A stretch of 64,000 bases of DNA from Harmonia axyridis (GCF_914767665.1 NC_059504.1:29996501-30060500); one strand, 5' to 3'; positions 1 to 12,815 are shown, counted from the stretch's first letter. Program-made: numbers and translations. The notes: generated by a model not told the origin, from the sequence alone.

Positions 1-857
1 ACCCTGTATAGTCAATTCGAAATTGATGTCTTTACAAATAAATTGCCATTAGAAACGCTGAATTGTAAAACAAACCACAGACAATTTTTCAACGCGAATA
101 ACTTTTGTTTATGAAATCATTAAGACTTATATCTCGGAGATGTTGTTTTTTTTTTTAATAAAAATCGTTTATAATCGCAATTACTGTGATTCAAAATGAA
201 GAGATTTAATTTCACGAAATCTATACAACATGGAATCACGAGTAACATAATAAAACTAAAGATGCGGAATGGTATGATGTTACTGAATACAATATTCTGA
301 GGTAAAATCCTAAGTTTGCATAGTCAATTAAAATATCTAATTCAGTATTTGTTTCAATTATTCGGTTTTTTTAACGATATACCTATGTCATCTACTCCAC
401 TGTTGTGTAGAAAGTTCTCCTCGCCAATGGAAAGGCTATTCCTTTGGATTATTGAATGAATCAAAATGCAGCGTTCAAACAAGCCACATAATGTAACTTA
501 TATTAGGTATCGGCTATCATCAATATTATTGGCCTTTTACAGGCGTTTGCCGAACAATTTGTTTACGTTAAGACCGTTGAGTTATTTGAAAGCGTATTAG
601 GTTTCACGAGTGGTTTCATGGGTGGTTATGAGTCGTTTTTTTGCGTCTCAACAGCAGTGACGATAAGTAGTACCTTTATTTACGAGGACAAAAAAAATCA
701 ATGGATCTACCGACAATACCAAATCCAAGGAACAATGAAGTTTATTACATAAACACAGACTCACATTAGATATGTATGCAGTTTTTTCGATTCATTCAAT
801 AAAGATAACTATGAATTGATACTCTCAGGTCTTACGTAAGAAAAAAGTTTTTTCACT
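1..857. other. No gene seen; AT-rich DNA
   Basis: No coding frame with recognisable protein similarity is visible. The window opens with ACCCTGTATA, the typical outer end of the TACAGGGT-type elements that recur throughout, so an element probably ends at the left border. Confidence 0.6.
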
Positions 858-1769
858 TATACGGGGTGATTCCTTTTTTTCATTTTCGATTATGCAAAAA
901 CAAAGTATCATCAGACTGTTTGCGATTTGGACCAAAGATGTACAGAGTGTTTATCAGAAGATCATGAACTTGGACAACTCAAATTCATCAAAAATCAAAA
1001 TTTTCAAATTAGAACCTATATTTTTTATTATTTCAGTCAATTCATCGTATAAAAAGAGGGGGTTTCTTAAGCAAAACCTAAACCTATGCCTAAAATTGAT
1101 ACTTCAAGCTTTATATCGAGATAAAACTTCAAATAAGGAAAACCCGCAATTTCTTACTGTGTGAAGTAGTCTGTGACGTTAAACGCAGGAAGAAATTAAA
1201 ATTGGATGTTTTGATTACTAAATTTGACATTTTATGAATTGTAGTCCCTCTGGTCCTCTTTTTATACGTAGAATTGAGTGAAATAATGAAAAATATCGGT
1301 TTCAATTTGAAAATCTTGAGTTTTGATGAATTTGAGTAGTCCAAGTTCATGTATATTTTTGTTTCAAATCGCAAACAGTCTTATGATTCTACGCTTTCTT
1401 TTCTCGATTCTGCAAATGCAGGGAAGGTTTTCTTGAAAAGAAATATTTGCTGATATAATCAAAAAAATTTGAGTTCTCATCGCCACCATTTGTTTTATAA
1501 GAATCTCATTAACTCATGAACCATTGAATTTTTACTCAAGGTATGGCATATAGCTTAAATTGTTAACAAAAGAGCTATCTAGTGATGCAATAATATAATG
1601 GGTGTACAATTTGAAATAAGGAAGTAGTAGTCTGTTTCCGGTATAATCGGAAGTTGAAGAACTCTGAAAGATCATTGCCTCAAACCCTAACAAGCAAATT
1701 TACAGCAAAAAATTATGAATAGTTCTCCATAAACGTCTAATAGGCCATCGCGGTGAATCACCCTGTATA
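858..1769. mobile_element. MITE with inverted internal arms
   Basis: The segment starts TATACGGGGTGATTC and ends GAATCACCCTGTATA, imperfect terminal inverted repeats with TA at the edge, as in Tc1/mariner-type MITEs. Inside, a stretch near 960-1,060 recurs inverted near 1,250-1,360, so short open frames on the two strands encode nearly the same peptide. Those frames are by-products of the palindrome. No transposase remains. Confidence 0.7.
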
Positions 1770-2120
1770 GGTTTTATATGTGTGTCATTCAAAAATGAAC
1801 CATCTTTTCAGGTTGAAATTAATACATACCTATACAATATATAATATATCATTTTCATTTTCACTTCTCTAGCCAGCTGACAGCAAGACCTACCTACCAA
1901 ATGTAAAGAGGAGATAAAATGAGCCATTTGGGTCCATATCATTAAAAAAAATAAGAGCATCATAGGTTACAAAATAATAACAGTAATAGTGCCTTTATTA
2001 TAACAAAAATTAAACATGATATTGGGGCAAAGTCTAGCTTATACAGGGTGTTTCATTGGTACCTAAATATATATACGGTAACTTGAGATAAAGCTACCCT
2101 AGTCGCGCCCAAAAAACCTA

Positions 2121-2371
2121 TACAGGGTGTTCCTGAAACGGAGGGAGGTACAAACGAAAATGACAGATTACTCGGACTCGGACCATTTTAAGAGAAAAAT
2201 AATCCTATAAACATGGGCCCGCAAACGCTTCAATTCGAGATACAGCATGTTAAAGTTTGATTTTATCTCAAGTTTTTTCTCATAGCACTTTCCCTTCAAA
2301 ATATATTTAACTCAAATTTAGCACAGATATTCCACTTTGAAGTTTTCATCATGTGATATTTTTTCTGGAAC
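2121..2371 (+). repeat. End fragment of a TACAGGGTGTTCC-type element
   Basis: It begins TACAGGGTGTTCCTG and continues into sequence clearly homologous to about 58,085-58,340 (shared blocks include GAAAATGACAGAT and TTTTTTCTCATAGCAC). No matching opposite end was found nearby, so it looks truncated or interrupted. Confidence 0.6.
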
Positions 2372-4072
2372 AGGGCCGCCACCAGACATTTTGGCGCCCC
2401 GGCAAAAAACATTTCACCGCTCTGCTTTGCCTAATTTATCTGGCTCATTACAGATCGGATTTTAGGTTTAGGTTTGAATGACTAATAATGTGAAAACTAT
2501 CATGAATTCACTAGAAGTCTGATCAGTTCTCTTTTTCATAACGTACATCATACCCAGAATGTTAATTTTTCTAGATAAGCAAATTATATAAATTGATCCG
2601 AAGGTTTTAAATATTGTACCCAACAATAGGAAATATAGGAATACATTTAGGTACAGTAGATTACAGTAAATAACTTTTATTGAGAAATATAATCACAGTT
2701 ACTTGAAAACATAAAAAACTGAAAATTTTATGATTTAAATTTTGAGAAGAAAGTGATATCCTGATTGGATATCACAATCATTTTTAATTTTTGAAATATC
2801 AAAGTAGCCGCCTTGAGAAAATCCCTCATCAAAAAAAGCCGACTAATAAACCAATCATATGGTGACCTTTAGAAATAATGCCGACAAGCTTGATAATCGA
2901 AAAAACTCGTGCAAATAGAAGAGTACAGGGAGAAAAATGCCGACTGGAACTTTATTGGTTATTCAGATATTATTTAGGAATATTTCTCTATAAAATTAGT
3001 TGTGGCCTCTGTGAACAACCTTTTATCAATAAGTATCTCTCAAAGCTTTTCGATTGAATGAATTATATACGCATATAGGTAGATTTGTTTCATTTTATTT
3101 ATAATGAATTTCCGCCAAGTAAGGACCGAATCCAATTTATATTGTTTTTTTTTTAACTTTTGAACTACGGGTTCTTGAATTTGCTTTGAAGAAGCCTCTT
3201 ACTCATCTATTCAATTACAGATGAAATTGCTGTTTTTATGTAAAATCACCTTGTCAAATTTATAGAAAGATGTTTTGTCGATCTCCTGAAAAAACACCCT
3301 GAATTGTTTGAAAGTACGACGTTCTATAGTAAAAACGTCTTTTTACTATAGACAGTCTTTCTATATATATTTTTTTATATATATTTTACTATATACTATT
3401 TGTATTTTTATAACTAGTTATTCGATAGCAATAAATTTGACGCTTGACAACTCATTTATTTCCACTGAAGAAATGTTTGTGTCAAAAAGTACCTATGTCT
3501 TGTTTTATTAACTGACTTTGCCTTTGCGCCTCCTCAATTTGGCGCTTCGGCAAAATTTCTTGACTTTTGAACCACCCAGTACATTTGATCGACACTCGGA
3601 ACGTATGAATCTCTTCATAAGGTCTATCGATTGAGGTCAGTATTAGAAAAATATGGGAATTTTGACAAACTGAGATTCTACACCCTGTATAGTAGAATTT
3701 AGGAATTTGATCGAAATATTCGGAAGGAGCTGAAAATTTCTCATGGAAAACTTTAGATTTTAGTAGAACGTCATTTAATTTTCGAAAATTTCGTCGAAAA
3801 ATTTAGTTCAAGTGTGAAATTCTACTAACTTCTCAGAAAAATCGTACAGTGTGAATTATTTGAAAAAATTTCTTGTTCTGCTGAACAAATAATTGTATAT
3901 CGTGATATATTGACAGATTTTTTCTGATAAATATTTTCCATTGAAATAGGATTTCATTAGATATTGTCGGTTTTTATGTAGATGAGAAATTCCTCCTGAA
4001 ATTCGGCATTGATACTCAAAATATTATTCTACACTTACAACCTAAATTTCAACATAGGACGAACTGTTGTTA
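2372..4072. other. No gene seen; AT-rich, repeat-derived
   Basis: No supported gene. A short block with GGCGCC motifs lies near 2,380-2,410 and a CACCCTGTATAG element end near 3,682. The rest is AT-rich and carries only chance open frames. Confidence 0.5.
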
Positions 4073-5531
4073 TACAGGGTGGCCACTTTTTCAATGGGAT
4101 TGTATTGGTAACTTTCAAACCATAAGAGTTAGAAGGTCGGTCAAATGGAGAAAAAGTTGCATGCATAGAAGCATTATCAAGCAGTTCAAACAAATCGAAA
4201 TTATCAGGACCGGTTATTGAGATATCATAAGAAGAGTAAATTCTGTCATTTTGATTTTTCTTTTTTTCCAACTTTATTTCAAATATTATCAAAAAAAGTT
4301 AAAGGAATTTTTTATTCGGCAGTAAATTGTTCTCAATTTGACGTAATCAGATTTCGTATCCAACGTTTCGTGCTCTCTGGGCCACCCTCAACCTCAGTTT
4401 TTTCAATACGGACCTGTATATTTTATGACACTTTTCAAAATAACTTTTAACACTGAATTCAACGATATATCATACAATGTCATTCAAAGTAGATTTTCAG
4501 GTGATTTTGACCCTTATCCAAATTTCTTTGGGTCGGATCTGTATTACATTTAGGTACCTTTAGTTTAATTAACAACATGCAATACATTTTGATGAGAAAA
4601 TCAACTTACTCATCTTGAACTGAATGGAACATATCAGAATCAAATCAAGAAACAAGTATTAATTATTTACATATTTCTATTCATAATAATTAAACGAATT
4701 ATCATTTGATGAAAGAAAAATCGAATGATTATTCGAAAGTAAATGAAAATGAATGAAGTAAGTGTTCGAAATGTCTACCATTTTGTAAAATGCACTTAAC
4801 GGTTCTGGAACCCATACTTCTTATACACTTGCTTATTTCGTCTTCTTGAATACCTTCCAATACATTCTCAATCTTCTCGCGAGAAATCACTATTGTTGGA
4901 TTTGTCATTTGTTCCGTTGAAACAAATTACAGAATCGAACTTTATTTTGATATCATTACGATATAAGTTTTGCAAGGCTTGGTATTCAAATTTAAAATCA
5001 TTGTATTCGCGTCTCTTGACAATTTTATTAATAGCAGTTTTTGATAAATTGCATTCACTATACAGATCCGACCCAAAAAAAATTGGATAAGGGTCAAAAT
5101 CACCTGAAAATCAACTTTGAATGACATTGTATGATATATCGTTGAATTCAGCGTTAAAAGTTATTTCGAAAAGTGTCATAAAATATACAGGTCCGTATTG
5201 AAAAAAAATGAGATTGAGGGTGGCCCAGAGAGCACGAAACGTTGGATACGAAATCTGATTACGTCAAATTGAGAACAATTTACTGTCGAATAAAAATTCC
5301 TGTAACATTTTTTGATAATAATTGAAATAAAGTGGGAAAAAAAGAAAAATCAAAATGACAGAATTTACTCTTCTTATGATATCTCAATAACCGGTCCTGA
5401 TAATCTCGATTTGTTTGAACTGCTTGATAATGCTTCTATGCATGCAACTTTTTCTCCATTTAACCGACCTTCTTACTCTTATGGTTTGAAAGTTACCACT
5501 ACAATCCCATTGAAAAAGTGGCCACCCTGTA
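4073..5531. mobile_element. Foldback/MITE, 1.46 kb, inserted in LINE ORF1
   Basis: The outer ends are TACAGGGTGGCCAC and GTGGCCACCCTGTA. The arms (about 4,073-4,545 and 5,056-5,531) are close inverted copies about 470 bp long, separated by an unrelated loop of about 510 bp. Each arm holds a mirrored short open frame, which explains the near-identical peptides on opposite strands. TA lies at both ends, suggesting a Tc1/mariner-type mobiliser. Immediately beyond the right end, coding sequence of a LINE ORF1 begins. No transposase is present. Confidence 0.85.
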
Positions 5532-5533
5532 TA

Positions 5534-6178
5534 AATAGTAGGAATTGGTTTCGATATTCAATTCAATTCAAATTCAAACTGGCGGTAAACGAGAAAGACA
5601 TGTTATTATCGCTCGTCTGCAAATACTGCAATAATAATGTAAAAAACGGGATAAAATGTGTTGTCTTTGCCACATTAGCGCAACCAAGCTGTGCTAAAAG
5701 AATGAAGAACATAAAATTCTATGAAAAAGGAATGGTTTGCTGCGAAAACTCCGCTGACCCTAGGGATTTTAATCCTTACCTAACTCCGAGCAATAACTTG
5801 ATAATGAATGATGATATAATATATTTACTGGATAATATGTGTGATGATGACAGTGCTCTCAAAAAGGAGGTTATCTATCTAAAAACAATAATCAAGCATC
5901 AAGATTTAATCATCAGAGAAATCCAAGAAGCTCCGGCAGTGTCTAAAGTACCGGCAACAGAAACAAAAAGACGTGAAACTGAAACTGAAAGTAATCAGTA
6001 TATAACGGGGAAAGAAGTCAGTGCCGCTGTTGAAGAAGCGAAAATGCTTTCTGTAATCGAAAATATTCAGAACCTTTATAAGGAAGGAATATATCCAAAG
6101 CAAAACCAATATACAAACAAGTCCTCAGATGCAAATGGACTCATGTTCAGAACAAGAGAAAAAGGCGCAAATTCTTGA
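5534..6178 (+). pseudogene. LINE ORF1 remnant with zinc finger and coiled coil
   Basis: The open frame running from 5,312 to 6,178 is a chimera: its first 70 or so codons belong to the right arm of the foldback, and the LINE-derived part starts at about 5,534. In that part a Cys-rich segment (LVCKYCNNNVKNGIKC, then PSCAK) resembles the PHD-like zinc finger of ORF1 proteins in some CR1/L2-type LINEs, although one expected Cys position reads VFA. A charged, probably coiled-coil region follows (DDDSALKKEVIYLKTIIKHQ). Such proteins coat element RNA. The natural start was lost to the foldback. Confidence 0.55.
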
Positions 6179-6544
6179 TTGGTTGAACAGAGGAAACCTG
6201 CGTTGTGGAAACTATACCAAAGCTTGTATCCTTACATGTAACGCGGCTCCATCCAAAAACAAAACCAATTGATCTAAAGAACTTTTTAGCTCTTCATATC
6301 CCTGATGTCGAATGCGAGCCACACAACTCTAGAAAACCAGAAGTTTAAGCATCAATGAAGGTAACTATAAAAAAACAATTTCTAAAACAAGCCTGGCGAA
6401 GTGAATCCTAGACTAGTGGAGCTCTGGTATCATTTTTTGGAAGAAGGAGGACACCAACAAAAGAGCTGGTTCCTCATCACCAAACGGAAATAAAAGCTTG
6501 AATTATTTTGGAGAATCCCAAGAAAATCTTGTTGATGATTAGGA

Positions 6545-7220
6545 TCTCTTACTATCCAATATTAGTGGACTAAATCAATATAAAATAGATGATCTCACAG
6601 TAAAATTTCTAGTTTAGAATTTTTGTGTTTCACAGAAACTTGGATCTCTAATGACTATATCACAAATTTTGGTATTCCGGGATACTAACTCGTCAGCTTC
6701 TTTGGTCGATCTCAATTTACTAGAGGAGGTGTTGCTATTTATGCTCATCAAGAGCTAATCACAGAACCTAGGTCCTTATTTGTGTACATGTGAAGAAAAG
6801 GACATAGAAATATGTGGATTGAAAAGGAATATTGATTCATTTCAGTCAATTGTTCTAGTATGCTATAGATCTGCCTCAGGTAATTTCAGTATATTTTTCC
6901 ATAACATAAATCAGATTCTGGAAAATCTCTACAAACACAAAGCTTATGTTTTTCTAACTGGTGACTTCGATGTCAACTCTATGACCGATCAACAGGCTAA
7001 ACATTTCGATATGCTCCTAGAATCGTATGGATTATATTCTAGGAACCATATACCCACTCGTGGTCGCACTGTTCTTGACCAAATATATTCTAATTTTGAG
7101 ATTTGTCTCTGTGTCGTGGATATTAATACTGAGTCAGACCATGACACCTTTCTATTAAAAATGAATGTAGCAACTAAAATAAGTGATGATGGTAATTCAA
7201 GCAATACAAATATGTACTAG
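6545..7220 (+). pseudogene. LINE AP-type endonuclease domain
   Basis: Frames 1-3 together give the domain in order: NISGL near 6,558, the FTETWISNDY motif (catalytic Glu) near 6,645, GGVAIYAH near 6,725, VFLTGDFDVNS near 6,952 (the GDxN-type motif), LDQIYSNF near 7,075 and the terminal SDHDTFLLKM near 7,135. The enzyme nicks target DNA to prime reverse transcription. At least two frameshifts and in-frame stops, including a stop after FGIPGY, make it non-functional. Confidence 0.75.
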
Positions 7221-8215
7221 AAGAATTACTAGTAACAGCAAAATTGAAAATCTTATTTTTTGCTTAACAAAAGAACGATGTATTCTCAGCTGAAGGAACA
7301 AAGTCCACATTCAACAAATTTTACGACACATTGATTCACTATTTTAACGTAAACTATCCGATTAAAAACGAAAAAGTTCGAAAAAATCTAATAAGCTTTG
7401 GCTCACTAACAAGACGAAAGAATCATCAGAAAATCTAAAAAAATTATATCTGCTGAAAAAATCCTACCCCCAGTCAGAAAATCATTATAGAGAAGCTATA
7501 ATACAACATAGGTCACTTGATAAAACTAACAAAAATTTTATCACAATAAAATAAATAACTCCACAAACAAAAATAAAGCAACATGGCAAGTTATAAATGA
7601 ATTAAAAGGTAAAACAAAAACTATGACACACATGAAAATAAAAGACGGTAATGAAATACTGGATGAACTCTCTGAAATAGCAAATATGTTCAATGACTTT
7701 TTTATAAAATCCTAAAAGACACCATAAACAACATATATAATCCAAATACTGTTATTCAATATCCTAATTATGATTTTCAAACTAATAGCATGTTTATTGC
7801 CCATGTAACGGAAAATGATGTTCTTGAAATTATCAAAAACAAGATTAAAAACAAACCATCCTACGGCATTGATGGAATCTCTGGTACTGTCATTAAAAAG
7901 ATAGGACCCCACATACTTGGATCATTAACACATATTATTATAAACTCATCTTTTACAGAATGGAAAGTTCCGTCTAAGTTGAAAACTTCCATAATAACTC
8001 CAATTTTGAAGGAAGGATGCCCAGAAAACATCGAAAACTATACCACTATCTACTATCAGTACCCTCTGTTTTATTGAAAATAATTGAATATGCTATGATT
8101 GGTCAGCTTACGAACTTTTTAAACAAATACCACATAATTAGTGATAAGCTACATGGCTTTCGCGCGAAACACTCTACAATTTCCGCGAATATTTCCCTCC
8201 TGTCAAAAATTCTAT

Positions 8216-8636
8216 GTATGTGGAGAACAATTATCGAAAATTACAGCGATAATTGCATTGTAGGAAGCGAAACTGCACTGCGATAATTGTTCTGTTCATA
8301 GATGCATAGTTTCTATGCATCTTACACAGTTCGAATCTATGACAATTCCATTCTACATCAGTTTGACAAGTGATGTAACAGTTTATTCGGGAAATATTCC
8401 CCCGAATTACACTCGTGCATCAAAATGACCGGATAATTTCGCATTCCAGCGTGTTTTCCTTGAAAAACTGCATTCGGTCATTTTCATTTTTGGAGAAAGA
8501 GCCCTCCACCTTCGGTGTCGGGCTCTTTCTCCAAAAATGAAAATGAACTCATGCAGTTTTTATGACAACACGCTGTCATGCAAAATTATCGGTAATTTTG
8601 ATGCACTTGTGCAATTACTTACGATAACATCTTTCT
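8216..8636. repeat. Foldback insertion inside the RT gene
   Basis: RT coding sequence stops at about 8,215 and resumes at about 8,637. The insert has a tight palindrome centred near 8,511: GGAGAAAGAGCCC on one side and GGGCTCTTTCTCC on the other, with arms reaching to about 8,405 and 8,622. A second hairpin with 12-nt arms (GAACAATTATCG at 8,225, its complement at 8,281) sits at the left. The family is unknown and exact ends are uncertain by some bases. Confidence 0.65.
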
Positions 8637-9415
8637 ATGGAGAAATTATTGAAGCCACTGAAAACGGCGAAAGCCCGACGGGAATCTTTTGTGACTTCAG
8701 TCGTACTTTTGACTGCGTTAACCATGGCACACTACTAAATATATTATACAGATATGGAACCAGAGGTAATATTTATGATATTTATATTTGTACTTAAAAG
8801 ATAGAGGTCAACAGGTGAAAATATCCGAATCTGGAAGGTCTGTTTCCTCATCAATTGACATTAATGCACTAGGGGTTCTTCAAGGATCTATATCGGGCCC
8901 TATATTATTTATTTTATATATAAATGACTTGCCTACGATTTTATCAGATGCTTTTACCACTTTTTAGCAGATGACTCCACTTTACTAATTGAAGATAAAA
9001 ATTTTTACTCATTACAAACAAAAATTACGAGCTCAGTCAACAAATTATCTTCTTGGTCCTCTGACAGATCATTGTTACTAAACTCTGCTAAAACTAACTG
9101 TACAACATTTCATACTCATCGAAACCCAAAGATACCGATACTAAACGTCAAAATATATAATATTATCATTGATGTGGGACAGATGTAAAGTTTCTAGGAG
9201 TATTCTTTGATTCCACCCTGTCCTTTAGAACTCACTGCATTAAATTATGTAAAGTTCTAAATTCTAAATGCTATCAACTGAGAAACCTTAAAAGTGCATT
9301 AAGTTTGGACCATCTTCTAAAATTCTACAACGCTGAAATTCACTCCAGAATTTCTTATGGAATTGTTGTATGGAGAAACACTCCAGCTGCACATAGTGTC
9401 AGAATCGTATCCTAA

Positions 9416-9647
9416 GCCCCGGTGCACACATCCGACATTTACAGTTGCGACACCGTTGCGGTGTCGTACGCTAGTGTGCATGCTCCCATTTGATTTTTTG
9501 TACCACAGCCCGCATGATGGCAGTTACGACGTCGCAACGGCACGGCGGGTAGTGTGCATGCTCCCATTTGATTCTTTGTACAACAGGCCGCAAGTACGAC
9601 ACAGCAACGGTGTCGTAACTGCAAAAGTCGGATGTGTGCACCGGGCC
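9416..9647. mobile_element. PIF/Harbinger-type MITE, 232 bp
   Basis: The ends are GCCCCGGTGCACACATCCGA and TCGGATGTGTGCACCGGGCC, flanked on both sides by TAA (9,413-9,415 and 9,648-9,650). GGCCCGGTGCAC ends with a 3-bp TWA duplication are characteristic of Harbinger MITEs. Inside are two direct copies of a unit of about 40 bp sharing GTGTGCATGCTCCCATTTGA. Overlapping open frames of 60-97 codons here are spurious. It interrupts the LINE RT C-terminus. Confidence 0.9.
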
Positions 9648-10195
9648 TAAGATGTCTCCTGGACTGTCCACCTGACCACTCATGTCAAAACATTTTTAAA
9701 GAACATAAAATAATATCAGTCAGTGAAATATTAATTCTTGAACTGTTAACATATCTACATTCTGATCAAAATACCTTCAAAAGGAACTGTGACCAGCATA
9801 CTCATGATACTAAAAAAAAAGAGAACTTTCAGGTACCTTCAGGCACTTGGAACCATCCAAAAAATCACAAAATACTTTTGGTTTGTACTTGTACAATTTA
9901 CTTCCACAGAGGTTGGGGAGTTTGTTAACACATATTTTTAAGCGAAAACTAAAAACTGTTCTTGTCGATCTGTGTCCTTATGCAACACAAGAATTCTGTA
10001 GCAATTTAGCTTTAATTTAGTTGAACAACAATTAACAGATTGTCGTAAAGAGTTTTGAAATGTATGTTTGTATTTTATTTTTTTGTGACTTATAATACTT
10101 GTAAGTGTAACTATTTTATTGCTGCTTTTATTGACTTGTCCTATATCACATGTGATCTTACAGGATGAATAAACTATTGTATTTTATTGTACTCG

Positions 10196-12177
10196 AATTT
10201 TTTATGTTCCTGCATACACTATCAACATAAAATTTTACATAAATCTTCAAATTATTTTTATACATCTACACGACATTTATCGTGTCTGTCGGATTTGTTG
10301 TCACTAAAGTATTGGTTTTTTTATTCCGATCGAAATTTCTATTGTATTGATAATAAATCAAGAAATTTTTCAAGAGTTTTATATACACAAGCCGATTCTA
10401 AACTTCATATGATATGTAATCAGTGATTTTTTTCGATAATTTTCTTGAATTTTCTCTGATCCTGGTGACCCGAAAAGCATAATATTCCATTAGAACCTTG
10501 GAATCGTTATTCTTCGTCTAAATGAAAACTTTTACTTCGATCGGATTTGCAGTTTTGAAATTATCAGGAATAGAAAATTTCGATGGCCATATTTAAGCAA
10601 CCGTACTCAGATGTCATTAATTAATTTAACCTACCAATTCCCTCACTTCATTATATTCCACTCCAGATTATCATTTGAAGTATGTTGAACATTTTTGAGC
10701 GCTCATTCTCCGAACAGATAGACCACTCTATCACATCATCGTATTTTCGGTAGTTTCAGAATGTTAAATTTCGTGTTGATTTCGTCGTCAGAACCATAGA
10801 AAATTCAAGCAGGATATTGGAAGAAGAATGAGTAATCCTTTTGTTTATTTCTCGTTGCACAAAAATATTTTCTAAAAGTTTCACCTATATATAACCTCAA
10901 TAATTTTACGTTGACCTGATATTGAATAAAAAGAATTGAATTACTTGATGTCAAATTTTCCCACAAAAGGTTGTCATAGTCAACAAAGTAGATGAGATAC
11001 CTAATTCTATTGGCTATTCAGTTAATTTCTAGAATTCCACAGCACATTTATTTTTCGACATTCTGATTAGTAGTTTCAGCCTCAAGACTTGATTTTCTTC
11101 ATGAAAAATATTGAAACTTGAAACGTTCCTAATATATACATTTTTTCAAAAATGAAATAAAAAGCACTGTATGACCTATCAAAAAAGTTAAGAAGAATAA
11201 CTGTTTTAGAAACAGAAATTTAATCAATAACTAGATAGAATTATCCAATTCGCCATTGTTGTTGGGAATATATGGCAACGTTCCAAAAGTACTGCCTTTA
11301 CTGGAGTGATGTTTAGACCTGATATGCAGGGTCATTCTGGAGGAGGCCGTCAGATTTTGAGAGAACTATACACTAGTCGAGACTGTTTTGAAACAATTCG
11401 TCTGATTGTCTGATTCGACCGATTTTACTTCAAGTAATAACTTTGGTATGGCTCATAAAATTTTGATGAAATATTCAGTGTAGTACAATATGAATGAGAA
11501 CATTCGACAATTTCAACAGTTTTTTCTAAAAATCTTTTCATTTCAGATTAATTATGTAGTTTAGTTTGAAAAAGCACCCTCTACATTGCTCTTCCAAAAC
11601 TTCTCTATCCGTTTCAGATTATTCCAGAATGAGTCATAATTTAGGTATTTTGTTATGATAATGTTTTTTCAGAAATAGTACAATATATTAATTTTGCTCC
11701 AAAGTAGTGATAATATTCTGATCTAGATAATGGAGCTGCGATCGTTGCCATATAACTACGGAATCACCCTCTATAAATCACGATATAATTTGTGAACCAA
11801 TTGATTAATGAAAAATTTTCATATTACTATCAAGGGAAAAGCATCAAGTTCAAAAATATATTTTCAATTTGATTTTTTGTTCTTGAGCTTACGAGTTGGC
11901 TAGAGGGACTGGGGAATTTATATTCAATCGAGGATTCTTCATCAGTAACTCTAACCCATAAAATTTTCGACTTCAAATTCAAGAAGATATTTGAGCAAAA
12001 TGATAGTCCCTTATTCCTAGTTTTACCTAATTATGAACAACTACAATAGTATATTCCATAACAAGTTGTAGAATGGGCTTCTATTCCAACACGAATGCGA
12101 AATGATAGTGAATGAATGTTGGAATTGCTTTCTGCAACCAGTTTAAGATGATATTTTATTAAAGTTTTGTGGAATAA
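10196..12177. other. No gene seen; AT-rich
   Basis: No supported gene or complete element. GAATCACCCTCTATA near 11,762 looks like one end of a MITE of the 858-1,769 type, but no partner end was identified. Confidence 0.5.
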
Positions 12178-12815
12178 TAATAACTTATTCATTCTGAAAA
12201 AATGCTACCGACCGGAGACCATCCTGGAAAACGAACGCTATAAGCTGTACTGGGATCGTACAGTTTTGACTGATAAAACAGTCCCTCACAATAGACCAGA
12301 TATATTACTAGTCGATAAACATCAAAAGACAGCATTACTCGTTGACGTAGCAATACCAAATAACAACAACCTACGTCAAAAGGAGGTCGAAAAAATTTCA
12401 AAATATAGGGACCTCGAATTTCAGATAAAGCGTCAGTGGGGAATGATATCAACGAAAACTATTCCAATTATCATCTCAACAACTGGAATAGTGCTCAAAA
12501 ATCTCAAGAGGGATATCAAGCAACTGGGACTTAGTGAGTACCTATATATGTAATATAATGCAAAAAGCTGTTCTTTTAGGTACTGCAAGGACGGTGAGAA
12601 AATTCCTAGGAAGCGAAGGAAAGGTCCAAGGATCACGTGTAAGAGGACCAGAAGTTCGACGAGAACCAGGGAGACCACAAGGACCGGACACGACCGAGCT
12701 CTACCCTTCTGATATTTTAAATATCTGGGATTGAGTGAATGTTCCTCTTAGCGAGGAGTGAGAAGCCGACGGCGAGGAGAAGTCCTACGCGTATAGGCAA
12801 AAGTCGGGATAACTC
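12178..12815 (+). mobile_element. R4/Dong-like LINE, 5'-truncated 3' copy
   Basis: It begins next to AATAATAATAA and matches about 32,612-33,243 nearly base for base, with a 9-nt deletion at the codons before YRPETILENERY. It encodes the restriction-like endonuclease: RPDILLVDKHQKTALLVDVA holds the PD...D catalytic pattern, followed by EKISKYRDLEFQIKRQW. A 4-bp insertion near 12,540 shifts the frame; the rest (QKAVLLGTARTVRKFLG to the end LYPSDILNIWD) continues in another frame to 12,734. The 3' UTR with its small hairpins ends near 12,815. Confidence 0.85.

Larger units (their letters stand above)
7690..9960 (+). pseudogene. LINE reverse transcriptase, interrupted
   Basis: Blocks in order are GIDGISGTVIKKIGP (near 7,866), ENYTTIYYQYP (a decayed NYRPISI block, near 8,035), LHGFRAKHSTISANI (near 8,150), GIFCDFSRTFDCVNH (near 8,680), VLQGSISGPILFILYINDLP (near 8,876), ADDSTLL (near 8,968) and VKFLGVFFDSTLSF (near 9,186). 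The C-terminal tail resumes after 9,650 (PDHSCQNIFKEHKIISVSE). A foldback at about 8,216-8,636 and a Harbinger MITE at 9,416-9,647 split the gene, and several frameshifts and stops are present. The family is clear; activity is excluded. Confidence 0.8.
5532..10195 (+). mobile_element. Degraded L2/CR1-group LINE
   Basis: The order is ORF1 remnant, apurinic-type endonuclease, reverse transcriptase, C-terminal tail, then a 3' end (CTTACAGGATGAATAAA) followed by a TTGTATTTTATTG tail. Near-identical 3' ends occur at about 50,440 and, inverted, at about 45,260, so the three share a family or clade. Many stops and frameshifts plus three inserted elements (4,073-5,531, about 8,216-8,636 and 9,416-9,647) show it is old. 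The clade call rests on protein motifs and the short repeat tail, not on a phylogeny. Confidence 0.75.

Noticed and set aside
892..1374. Two open frames on opposite strands with similar peptides
   Set aside because: They are mirror products of the inverted arms of the 858-1,769 MITE, with AT-driven composition.
9357..9683. Overlapping open frames of 61-97 codons, some Cys/His-rich
   Set aside because: They fall in a Harbinger MITE; the repeated peptide comes from its internal direct repeats.
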